From: CAZDVK01 sp964508915
GTDB lineage: Bacteria; Pseudomonadota; Alphaproteobacteria; Paracaedibacterales; CAIULA01
Assembly (NCBI GenBank): GCA_964508915.1
Contig: CAZDVK010000003.1
Span: 73,254 to 137,253, forward strand
DNA: 64,000 nt
Direction: 5' to 3'
A program made the position numbers and the translations under genes. Below are positions 53,578 to 61,704 of the stretch, one piece after another. Position 1 is the first letter of the stretch. The number at the start of each line of letters is the position of its first letter. A model generated the notes under the pieces. The model had not been told where the DNA came from and did not search any database. It saw only the letters and a list, made by a program, of their open reading frames with translations.

Positions 53578-54600
53578 ATGAAAACCATTCAAAATGCCCG
53601 CATCGCTGTTGTGGGCGCAACTGGCAACGTGGGGCGTGTTATGTTATCCATTTTGTCAGAACGTGGTGTTCCAAAAGAACAAGTTTTTGCGGTAGCCTCA
53701 GAACGATCAGCAGGCCAATCTATTTCCTATGGCGATGATGATGTGCTGTCTGTGCAGTCCTTAAAGGATTTTGACTTTTCAAAATGTGATGTGGCTTTGT
53801 TTTCTCCAGGTGGGCCTATTTCAGCTGAATACGCCCCCCTTGCGGCGCAGCACTGTGTTGTCATTGATAATACATCCCATTTTCGAATGGAGGATGATAT
53901 CCCCCTTGTGATCCCTGAAATTAATGGTCATCACATTGCCCATTATGGAAAACGCAAAATAATCGCCAATCCCAATTGTTCTACCATCCAATTGCTTATG
54001 GCATTGGCGCCTTTACACCATGCCGCCCCCATTAAACGGGTTGTAACATGCACCTATCAGTCTGTATCGGGTGCTGGCAAAGAAGGCATGGATGAATTGT
54101 TTGATCAAAGCCGTGGGGTGTTCGTCAATGACCCATATTTGCCCCAACGCTTTACAAAACCTATTGCTTTTAACGTTATTCCCCAGTGTGATGTGTTTTT
54201 GGAAGATGGCACGAACAAAGAAGAATGGAAAATGGCAGCAGAAACAAAAAAAATTCTGGACCCTTCCATTGAATTGACCGCAACTTGTGTTCGCGTACCC
54301 GTTTTTGTGGGCCATAGTGTTGCTGTGAATATTGAATTTTCAAAACCTTTATCTGCGTCAGATGCACGGGCAATTCTTCTTAAAACAAAAGGCATACAGG
54401 TTATAGATAACCCAGATGATAATGGATTCATGACCCCTATTGAATGTGCTGGCGAAGACAATGTGTTTGTAAGCCGCATTCGACAAGACCCAACCATACC
54501 AAATGGTTTATGGTTGTGGGTGGTTGCCGACAATGTGCGTAAAGGTGCAGCTTTAAACGCTGTTCAAATAGCCGAGGTTTTGGTGCGGGATTATTTTTAA
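53578..54600 (+). CDS. asd: aspartate-semialdehyde dehydrogenase
   Basis: Makes aspartate semialdehyde for the DAP, lysine, threonine and methionine branch. 340 residues with the NADP loop GATGNVG (13-19), the catalytic C134 in NPNCSTIQ, and TYQSVSGAGKEGMDEL. It feeds dapA encoded 8 kb upstream. Confidence 0.96.
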   Translation: MKTIQNARIAVVGATGNVGRVMLSILSERGVPKEQVFAVASERSAGQSISYGDDDVLSVQSLKDFDFSKCDVALFSPGGPISAEYAPLAAQHCVVIDNTSHFRMEDDIPLVIPEINGHHIAHYGKRKIIANPNCSTIQLLMALAPLHHAAPIKRVVTCTYQSVSGAGKEGMDELFDQSRGVFVNDPYLPQRFTKPIAFNVIPQCDVFLEDGTNKEEWKMAAETKKILDPSIELTATCVRVPVFVGHSVAVNIEFSKPLSASDARAILLKTKGIQVIDNPDDNGFMTPIECAGEDNVFVSRIRQDPTIPNGLWLWVVADNVRKGAALNAVQIAEVLVRDYF

Positions 54601-54640
54601 AACTCTGCGTTTGGTTTACAAAAAATTTTGAGAGGGAATC

Positions 54641-54829
54641 TTGAATAGCATCATCAATATCTTGTTTTTTCTGGCCCTTGCTGGAACAGTTTTGTCCCTC
54701 ATTATTGGCATCGTCAATTTCTTTAGACCGTCACCGAATGGTACGCTTGCAAATACGACTATGCGCCTTCGCGTTTTGTTTCAATTTCTAGCCATTTTGT
54801 TATTTTCCATCATGATGTGGTTACGGTAG
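54641..54829 (+). CDS. HIG1-like twin-transmembrane protein
   Basis: 62 residues starting at TTG 54641 with GAGAGG before it. Two hydrophobic helices (about 4-27 and 44-61) are separated by a polar loop; MRLRVLFQFLAIL resembles the second helix of the alphaproteobacterial HIG1-domain small proteins, linked to respiratory oxidases in mitochondria. The similarity is short, so the call is tentative. Confidence 0.6.
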   Translation: MNSIINILFFLALAGTVLSLIIGIVNFFRPSPNGTLANTTMRLRVLFQFLAILLFSIMMWLR

Positions 54830-55178
54830 AAAATTCATTTAGCTTCAACCTCATATTCATGCCATTTTATTGAAAAATTTTGAACTTAGGACGCAGTTTT
54901 GGCCCCTGCGTAGAAACAACTGCGGCAATGCCCTCCCGTCTTACCAACCACAGCCAGAATACAGCCAAAAAGATTAAAATGGGGTTAAAGGAGGAAGGTT
55001 TTTTGGGAAAAAAATTGAACACCGTGTGTATTCCCCGCCAAAAAACATAGGGTCATTTATAGCCAGGCTTACAAAAACAAGGAACCACAAAATTTTGACA
55101 AAGTTTTATTTTTAGTTTGTTATAAATTAAATTTTTAATTAAATTTTAAAAATAGCCTTTTTTTGAAATGTTTATTTT
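54830..55178. other. gene-free stretch before the acidic exported protein pair
   Basis: No gene seen. ACGCAG at 54891-54896 can pair with CTGCGT at 54906-54911, or CGCAGTT with AACTGCG at 54918-54924, giving two exclusive hairpins. A promoter-like element is at 55095-55126, and the last 70 bases are the left copy of a duplicated AT-rich leader. Confidence 0.6.
55095..55126 (+). promoter_or_regulatory. possible promoter of the 94-residue exported protein
   Basis: TTGACA at 55095-55100, with GTTATA or TATAAA 18 or 20 bases downstream (55119-55126). The spacing is ambiguous. Confidence 0.4.
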
Positions 55179-55187
55179 ATGATTCAG
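55107..55187 (+). repeat. duplicated leader, copy 1
   Basis: An AT-rich segment containing TTTTTAGTTTGTTA, AAATTTTTAATTAAATTTTA and TTTTTTTGAAA(T/G)GTTTATTTT, continuing into the start codon and ATGATTC. A close second copy lies at about 55596-55676 before the 324-residue gene. Confidence 0.8.
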
Positions 55188-55463
55188 TCTTTTTTTATAA
55201 CCTTACTTTCAATCATCATCTTAATAGCCATGCCTTCATTGGCTATGGATCCAGATGCTGACATATCACCCCCCAGAAAAAGTATTATGCAAAACGCTGA
55301 ACAAACTACCCGTCAAGACAATCCAGCTTTATGGGCGGCGCTAACTCATAGGAAGCCAACCGTAATACCAAAACCATCAGCAGATGATAAAGCATCTATT
55401 TTGAATGCTATTGAATTTTTAGATGCTATTCGAAGGGACTCAGGTAATTATAAGTCATACTGA
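55179..55463 (+). CDS. small exported acidic protein, 94 residues
   Basis: Not recognised. Signal peptide ending A22, then M23-D24 (MDPDADIS). The mature part contains NPALWAALTHRK, matching NPAFLAALAEAEGK in the larger neighbour downstream. Together with the near-identical leader this suggests the two genes are duplicates, one much shortened. There is no GC-rich hairpin after it. Confidence 0.6.
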   Translation: MIQSFFITLLSIIILIAMPSLAMDPDADISPPRKSIMQNAEQTTRQDNPALWAALTHRKPTVIPKPSADDKASILNAIEFLDAIRRDSGNYKSY

Positions 55464-55595
55464 ACTTCTTTCACTGCGCTGCCCCTTCAGGTCAAAATAT
55501 GGATGTTGATCTGGTGAAAAGCTGCAGCAATTCAAGTAACCCCATAGCACCATTACTGTCACTTTACAGCTTATGTTCCATGACGTATGTTACGT

Positions 55596-55676
55596 AATTT
55601 TTAGTTTGTTAATTTGTAAATTTTTAATTAAATTTTAGAAGTTAATTTTTTTGAAAGGTTTATTTTTATGATTCGA
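55596..55676 (+). repeat. duplicated leader, copy 2
   Basis: Second copy of the AT-rich leader described at 55107-55187, ending at the ATGATTC of the 324-residue gene. Confidence 0.8.
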
Positions 55677-56642
55677 CCCTTTTTAGCAACTTTGCTTTTG
55701 GGCACATTTTTAACAGTAACGGCCTCTTTTTCAATGGATGATGGTGAAGGTGAGGGTGTTCTACCTCAATCACGAAGTCACTCACCCTCTGATGCGTCTC
55801 GTTTGAGTGGCGACGATTCAAATGTAGATGGAGATGAAGATGAAGACGTTGCTGAAGGTGATAGTGAAGTTGATGATACTCTCCCCCTCAGTCACGGAGG
55901 CGCAGGACAAACAGGCTTAGGCGTAGATGAAGGTGTTCCACTTCAATCACCCAGTCATTCACCTTCTGGTTCTTCTTCGGGTGGTGACGATTTACCCCTA
56001 GATGGGAACGAAGATGACGCACCACAGGAACCCGTTGCCCCGCCCCCTGCACCAGCGCCCAGATCTTTTGGCAACCCTGCCTTTTTAGCGGCATTAGCAG
56101 AAGCTGAAGGTAAGGGAATACCAACCGACCTATTAACACAAGCTATCCGGGATATTGGAAAAAGAAGTGACCTAGTAGGTGTTCAAGTCGAGCTGGCCTT
56201 CGCAACTTCACTCATGTCATCGGGTTTACAGCAAATTCTAACTGCTCAAACACTGCTAAAACAGACATCCTTAAAACTTGCAGATCAAACAGGCCTTATT
56301 GTAGCAATGGGTGGATGTGGTTGTAGAGGCGGTCACGCCCATACATCTAGCCTACCATTTAGAAGAGGGGCCGTCCCCGGTGTAAGAACCGCTGGATTCC
56401 CCTTTGCAACTGGTGGTTTTGGCGTTTCATCACCTTTTCCTTCCATGTTTGGAGGTATGGGAAGCTCAGCCACACCTCAACCTCGCCCGTCAATGAATGA
56501 CGAAACAACAGAAGATAATCAGGGTGATGACCCTTTGAGCATCTTGCAATCTTTGCTACTTCGTGCTGCTGCTCAAGCAGAAGAAGGAGCTGATGGTGAT
56601 GGTGATGGCATGCCACCCCTTGACGGTAATGACGATGAGTAA
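55668..56642 (+). CDS. exported acidic, repeat-containing protein, 324 residues
   Basis: Not recognised. Signal peptide to S22, then M23-D24. Residues 28-130 are strongly acidic and Ser/Pro-rich with an internal repeat: GVLPQSRSHSPSD...GDDSNVDGDEDED and GVPLQSPSHSPSG...GDDLPLDGNEDD; LDGNDDE returns at the very end. A helical middle (about 135-215, SFGNPAFLAALAEAEG) leads to a Gly/Cys/His patch (GGCGCRGGHAH) and a Gly/Phe-rich region. The composition suggests a flexible exported protein; calcium or metal binding by the acidic parts is speculation. Confidence 0.65.
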   Translation: MIRPFLATLLLGTFLTVTASFSMDDGEGEGVLPQSRSHSPSDASRLSGDDSNVDGDEDEDVAEGDSEVDDTLPLSHGGAGQTGLGVDEGVPLQSPSHSPSGSSSGGDDLPLDGNEDDAPQEPVAPPPAPAPRSFGNPAFLAALAEAEGKGIPTDLLTQAIRDIGKRSDLVGVQVELAFATSLMSSGLQQILTAQTLLKQTSLKLADQTGLIVAMGGCGCRGGHAHTSSLPFRRGAVPGVRTAGFPFATGGFGVSSPFPSMFGGMGSSATPQPRPSMNDETTEDNQGDDPLSILQSLLLRAAAQAEEGADGDGDGMPPLDGNDDE

Positions 56643-56669
56643 ATAGCTTTCATTGAAACCTAGAATTGG

Positions 56670-56709
56670 GGTGTGATCCATATTTTAAACTTGGGTCACA
56701 CCCTTTTAT
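56670..56709 (+). terminator. Rho-independent terminator after the 324-residue gene
   Basis: GGGTGTGA at 56670-56677 pairs with TCACACCC at 56697-56704, extended by CCA/TGG, and is followed by TTTTATTTTTT. Confidence 0.85.
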
Positions 56710-56734
56710 TTTTTAACCCCATTCAAACAGTTTA

Positions 56735-57226
56735 ATGACCACACTTTTTCTTAAATTTTCAAAAACCATTTTTTTGTTTTTAGCTTTGTGCGTTCTAGCT
56801 AAAAATACTTTTGCAGGCGATGAAGTGGAAAATGTTGGCAGTCGTATTGCTAAAAACCTAGTAGGTATCACAAAAAGCAGCAGCGTAATCATACTGTCTA
56901 CCACTTTTGGCCTTTGGTCTATGAAAAAAAGCCACTTGATGCTTCTGAATTCACCTTTTGTTTTAAAACAATGTGGATTTGATCCAACTTGTCCAGAATT
57001 CGTAGGCTCTACCTTAGCAACAGTTACAACAGCTACACTAGCCTCCGTTAACTTTGTAGTTTGCATTGATGGAATCAAAACACTGAAACGAAACTGTTTC
57101 GATCTTGGAAGAAATCTGGTCAGAACACGATTTTTTAATCAGACCCAGGCTATCTTTGACAGTTTAAAAGAATTTTGTGATCAACTTAATGAAATTATTT
57201 TTCCCTACATTGCCCCAGCCATTTAG
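56735..57226 (+). CDS. exported membrane-associated protein of unknown function, 163 residues
   Basis: Not recognised. Signal peptide (1-27, ending TFAG) followed by two further hydrophobic stretches (about 43-65 and 90-110) and a helical C-terminus with cysteines. It is similar in layout, not clearly in sequence, to the 167-residue protein at 29209-29712. It converges on the divL-like gene with three bases between the stops. Confidence 0.58.
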   Translation: MTTLFLKFSKTIFLFLALCVLAKNTFAGDEVENVGSRIAKNLVGITKSSSVIILSTTFGLWSMKKSHLMLLNSPFVLKQCGFDPTCPEFVGSTLATVTTATLASVNFVVCIDGIKTLKRNCFDLGRNLVRTRFFNQTQAIFDSLKEFCDQLNEIIFPYIAPAI

Positions 57227-57229
57227 TCT

Positions 57230-59575
57230 TTAAGAACTTGCCTTTTCAACAGGTATCGTCCAGGAAACTAAAGTCCCCTCTTCTGCTGACGATACGGTAA
57301 CATCGCCCCCATGAAGATTGACAAGTTTTTGCACCAATGCAAACCCTACGTCTGAAGCCCCGTACTTATTTTGGGGTGCATGATCTAACCCACTGCTATC
57401 TTCCACAGAAATTTTTAAAAATCCAGACGCGCCATCTTCAGCTTTCAAATAAATACGCCCCCCATGCGGTGTAAATTTAATGGATGTGCTTAACAAATTG
57501 AATAAAGCATGTTTTAAACGGCGCCCATCCATAGAAACAACTTTATGCGTACAGGTGTTATCTATTTTAAGCTCTAACCCTTGATCGTTAGCGCGGTTAT
57601 AAACCAAATTGACAACACTTGTTAAAAACTTTTCCAACACAACCTCTTGATACTGAAGGTTAAATGTACCCGCTTCAATACTTGCCAAATCAATCATATC
57701 GTTAATTAAACTAATCAACTGTTCTGATGAATCCCGAATACCATGACAATAATCCATCTGTCGCTCATTCAAGGGGCCAAAGTACTGATTCATCAAAATT
57801 TCACTAAACCCTGAAATCGTATTTAAAGGGGACCGCAGTTCATAGGACACATGTGAAATAAAGGTCGTTTTTAAGTGATCCGCTTGTTCTAAGTTAACGG
57901 TACGTTCTTTCAACGATTGTTCAAAGCGCCATCGATCAGATGCGTCTACAAAGCTCATCATATGGGAACCATCCGGTAATGGAACGTAAGCGTAATCAAT
58001 AACTTGATCATTACGTAAAACAAAGGTTCCTTTTTGTGGCTTTCGAAGACTGACAATTTCTGTCATTCGCTTGCGCCATATTTTACTTTCTGCCTGTTCG
58101 TTAAATAAATGACTAACATCTTTCAACACATCATTGATATGACGCCCAGATGCGCGTTTTTCATCACTTAAATGCCAAATACGGCCCATAGCTGGGTTAC
58201 TAAGCCTCAAGCGGTTATCGGAACCAAAAACCAAAACCCCTTCGTACAAATGATCTAATGTTTCCCGCTGAACAGCCATCAATGTGTTATAGCCACGCTC
58301 TAGAATTAATTTATCGGTAATATCTTCAAAAATATAAAGAAGGCCACCCAATGGGTACGGCGCAATCATCAACCTTAAGGTTCTGCCATCAGGCTGGTCG
58401 GCCACTTCATGAATGGGTTGAAATAAATTTTTGAACAAATTCATGCGTTCCCGTTTATGGCCTAAAAAGTCCTGGTATTCTTGCAAACGGCGCCGGGCAC
58501 GAAGGTCCTCTAGAACTTCGCCCAAAGTGGGGCGGCTGTATAAAAATGCCTCATCAAAATCAAATAATTTTACATAAGATTGATTAAAAAATGACAAGCA
58601 CGTATCTGCACTATAAATAGCAATAGGCGTTGAGATTTGGTCCAAAACCTCGTGAAAGGCCTTTCGATGATTTAAAAATTCATCTTCTAATTCTTCTACT
58701 TCAGTAACATCTAGGGCGTATCCAACCGTGCAACAACCATCACCTAAGGGGATTTCACTAACCTCCATCAAACGCCTTTGTCCGGCTATCACCGTGTGTG
58801 TTCGAACAACTTGCTGTTGTCCGTTTTCAATAGCCAATTGAGACAAATCATAAGTTGTATACTTTGACTGACCTTCAATAAATTCACGATTTTCAGCAAT
58901 AACCCGGTGGGGTGTTGTTTCTAAAGAATCCGCATAGATTGTGTTACAATACTGGACACGGCCTTTAGAGTCACGGCACCAAAGGGCCATAGGAATGGAA
59001 TTTGCTATATTACGCAGTGATTCAAGCTCTTGAAGTTTTTCTTTCTGCTGTGTTTGCTGAGCAAGTCTTTCTTGGGAACTTAAAGTTACATCATTAAAAA
59101 TCAACATAACAATACGACGTTGATATAAAAGCTGATCAAATGTTTCATCATCAATAGATGTATTTTGTTTGGGGGCCTTTAAACATTGGCCATGAATTTC
59201 TAAAACAATTGATGAATCTTTAAGTGTGTTTTGAAGGGTGAATTCCCCTCCATAATCAACCAAATGTGATAAAGCCCTTTGAAATGATTCAAAGGGGGAT
59301 TCTCCAAATAAACTCATCACATCATTCACATGAACGGACGTATTGGCGTCAAATTGAAATAATTCCCTAAACTTTTGGGACGATTGAATAAACGTGTCAC
59401 CCTCAAACCAATAGCACCAAGCACAGTTCATATGATCAAACAAAAAACCACCAACCGTTTGTTCAAGTTGAATTTTTCGGTTAATCGCCTTTAGGTTTTT
59501 CACATAGCGAACAGAGATCGCTAAAACAGCAACCAAACAAACAGAAAATATGGCACAGGCGAAGTAAATAAACAT
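57230..59575 (-). CDS. divL: DivL-like PAS sensor kinase with tyrosine at the phospho-histidine site
   Basis: 781 residues: an N-terminal membrane helix (1-23), several PAS-like domains (about 190-300, 305-420, 440-545) and a kinase core. The H box reads FISHVSYELRSPL, with Y578 where ordinary kinases have histidine; Caulobacter DivL, the cell-cycle pseudokinase that controls CckA, has the same replacement. The HATPase region (DGRRLKHALFNLLSTSIKFTPHGG, residues 694-717; FALVQKLVNLHGG) is recognisable but its G box is degenerate. The substitution argues for DivL over PleC. Confidence 0.85.
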   Translation of the reverse strand: MFIYFACAIFSVCLVAVLAISVRYVKNLKAINRKIQLEQTVGGFLFDHMNCAWCYWFEGDTFIQSSQKFRELFQFDANTSVHVNDVMSLFGESPFESFQRALSHLVDYGGEFTLQNTLKDSSIVLEIHGQCLKAPKQNTSIDDETFDQLLYQRRIVMLIFNDVTLSSQERLAQQTQQKEKLQELESLRNIANSIPMALWCRDSKGRVQYCNTIYADSLETTPHRVIAENREFIEGQSKYTTYDLSQLAIENGQQQVVRTHTVIAGQRRLMEVSEIPLGDGCCTVGYALDVTEVEELEDEFLNHRKAFHEVLDQISTPIAIYSADTCLSFFNQSYVKLFDFDEAFLYSRPTLGEVLEDLRARRRLQEYQDFLGHKRERMNLFKNLFQPIHEVADQPDGRTLRLMIAPYPLGGLLYIFEDITDKLILERGYNTLMAVQRETLDHLYEGVLVFGSDNRLRLSNPAMGRIWHLSDEKRASGRHINDVLKDVSHLFNEQAESKIWRKRMTEIVSLRKPQKGTFVLRNDQVIDYAYVPLPDGSHMMSFVDASDRWRFEQSLKERTVNLEQADHLKTTFISHVSYELRSPLNTISGFSEILMNQYFGPLNERQMDYCHGIRDSSEQLISLINDMIDLASIEAGTFNLQYQEVVLEKFLTSVVNLVYNRANDQGLELKIDNTCTHKVVSMDGRRLKHALFNLLSTSIKFTPHGGRIYLKAEDGASGFLKISVEDSSGLDHAPQNKYGASDVGFALVQKLVNLHGGDVTVSSAEEGTLVSWTIPVEKASS

Positions 59576-59719
59576 TGGTTTATTGGATAATTTTAATAAA
59601 ATGCCCTTTTATTATGTCAGAAATTATCGCCTTCAGATACGGGGAATAAATAGAATCCGTACGAATTAAGGTGACTTTAAAATTTTTTAAAAACAAAAAA
59701 ACATTCGATTGTCAAAGTT

Positions 59720-60322
59720 ATGGCCTTTCTGGTACTAGTGGATATGGTTCATTGTTTTATGGATTTTCTTATGCAATTCGCTTGTACCTCTCACGCCATA
59801 AATTCATGGCTGAATGTTTCTGTTGTTTCTCGTGTTTTATTGGCTAGCTTATTTATTGCCACATGCGCCCAAATTCAAGTGCCTTTCTTTTGGGTTCCTA
59901 TGACGATGCAGGCTTTCGCTATTATAATGGTTGCCCTTGTGATGCCAACGCCTATGGCTGTTTCCGCTGTAGCTGCCTACATTATGGAAGGTGTGCTTGG
60001 GTTGCCAGTTTTTGCCGGCTTAGCAGGTGGCTTTCATGTTTTATTAGAACCCACAGGCGGTTACATTATTGGGTTTTTGCCCATGGTATATGTTATTAGT
60101 AAGCTTGGGGCAAATTTAACAACTATTGCATCGCGTTTCGTTGTTTGTTTAATTGGTCAAATCCCCTTGTACGTTTTGGGCTTAACCTGGTTAAGCACAT
60201 TTACCGGCTTTTCTGCAGCTATTCAGGTGGGCTTCGTTCCTTTCATTTTGCCTGGAATCTGTTCCATGCTGTTTGCCATTGTCTCAACAGATTTATTAAA
60301 CAAGTTTGTCAAAATTAAATGA
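59720..60322 (+). CDS. bioY: biotin transporter BioY
   Basis: S component for biotin uptake, 200 residues with six hydrophobic segments. VPFFWVPMTMQAFAI, GLPVFAGLAGGF and EPTGGYIIGF are BioY signatures. The true start may be one of the internal ATGs (59744, 59759 or 59771), as there is no strong ribosome-binding site before 59720. BioM/BioN are not nearby. Biotin import fits dependence on a host. Its stop overlaps the start of the next gene. Confidence 0.9.
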   Translation: MAFLVLVDMVHCFMDFLMQFACTSHAINSWLNVSVVSRVLLASLFIATCAQIQVPFFWVPMTMQAFAIIMVALVMPTPMAVSAVAAYIMEGVLGLPVFAGLAGGFHVLLEPTGGYIIGFLPMVYVISKLGANLTTIASRFVVCLIGQIPLYVLGLTWLSTFTGFSAAIQVGFVPFILPGICSMLFAIVSTDLLNKFVKIK

Positions 60323-61692
60323 TGAATATAAACCCAGCAATTTTACGTGAATATGATATTCGTGGAACTTTTGGCGCAACCTTAACAGAAAATGACGCCT
60401 TATCTTTGGGGCGCCGATTTGCACATATGATGGGTTTAAAGGGCATTAAAACCGTTGCCGTTTGTCGTGATGGTCGCCTGAGCTCCCCTGCTTTGCACCA
60501 GGCCCTAATAGATGGCCTTGTGTCAGGTGGCGCCCATGTGGTTGATGTAGGTATTGGCCCAACACCCATGTTGTATTTTGCTATTAAGCATTTTCCTTGT
60601 GATGCCGGTATTATGGTTACAGGGTCTCACAACCCCCCTGAAGACAATGGCTTTAAAATGGCATTATATAACCGGCCATTTTTTGGAAAAGACATTCAAG
60701 ATTTAGCCACCTATCAGCTTGATGACGAAACAAAACTAGGTTCTGTCACCCAAAAAACTGTTTTAGACGCCTATGTCAGTCGCCTGCTTCAAGATTATAA
60801 GCCCACATCAAAGCGTCTTAAAGTTGTGTGGGATCCAGGTAATGGTGCTGCTGGTGATGCTCTTCAAGCGTTAATTCGCGCAAACCGTTTGGAATGTGAT
60901 CATATTTTATTGAATGAAACCATTGATGGCACGTTCCCAGCTCATCACCCTGACCCAACTGTTCCAGAAAATTTGAAACAGTTAAAGCAGGCCGTTCTTG
61001 AAAATAATTATGATTTAGGCATTGCTTTTGATGGTGATGCTGACCGCATTGGCGTTATGGATAACAAAGGTCGTATTTTGTGGGGCGATCAGCTGATGGT
61101 TTTATGGTCTCGTGATATTTTAAACCGCACCCCAAATGCCACCATTATTGCTGATGTAAAAGCCAGTCAAACTTTATTTGACGCTATTTTAGCCATGGGT
61201 GGTAACCCTATTATGGCTAAAACGGGACATTCATTGATTAAATCTAAAATGGCAGAAACAGGGGCCTTGTTGGCCGGTGAAATGAGTGGCCACGTCTTTT
61301 TCGCTGATCACTATTATGGGTATGACGACGCCCCTTATGCGGCCATTCGGCTTTTAAATATTTTGCATGATACGCCAAAAAGTTTAGCTGACCTGTTAGA
61401 TGATATGCCTAAGTGTATCAACACCCCTGAAATTCGCATTGACTGTCAAGAAAGTGAAAAATTTGCTTTAGTGGAAAAAGTTAAAGCAAATCTGATTAAC
61501 GACGGCGCCACCTTTAATGATGTAGACGGTGTACGCGTCATGACGCCCCACGGCTGGTGGTTACTGCGCGCATCTAACACACAAGCCATTCTGGTGGCCC
61601 GGTGTGAATCTATGACAGAATCAGGCTTAACCGTTTTGAAGGATGAGCTTTTTGCCTATCTAAAACAAGCTGGATTTTCTGAACCCGCATAA
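60319..61692 (+). CDS. phosphomannomutase/phosphoglucomutase
   Basis: Alpha-D-phosphohexomutase of 457 residues, ManB/AlgC type. Phosphoserine loop TGSHNPP at 101-107 (S103) and metal loop DGDADR at 238-243 are intact; AGEMSGHVFF contains the sugar-binding loop. It supplies mannose-1-P or glucose-1-P for surface polysaccharide. The start overlaps the bioY stop. Confidence 0.92.
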   Translation: MMNINPAILREYDIRGTFGATLTENDALSLGRRFAHMMGLKGIKTVAVCRDGRLSSPALHQALIDGLVSGGAHVVDVGIGPTPMLYFAIKHFPCDAGIMVTGSHNPPEDNGFKMALYNRPFFGKDIQDLATYQLDDETKLGSVTQKTVLDAYVSRLLQDYKPTSKRLKVVWDPGNGAAGDALQALIRANRLECDHILLNETIDGTFPAHHPDPTVPENLKQLKQAVLENNYDLGIAFDGDADRIGVMDNKGRILWGDQLMVLWSRDILNRTPNATIIADVKASQTLFDAILAMGGNPIMAKTGHSLIKSKMAETGALLAGEMSGHVFFADHYYGYDDAPYAAIRLLNILHDTPKSLADLLDDMPKCINTPEIRIDCQESEKFALVEKVKANLINDGATFNDVDGVRVMTPHGWWLLRASNTQAILVARCESMTESGLTVLKDELFAYLKQAGFSEPA

Positions 61693-61704
61693 TTAAGGGG
61701 TACC

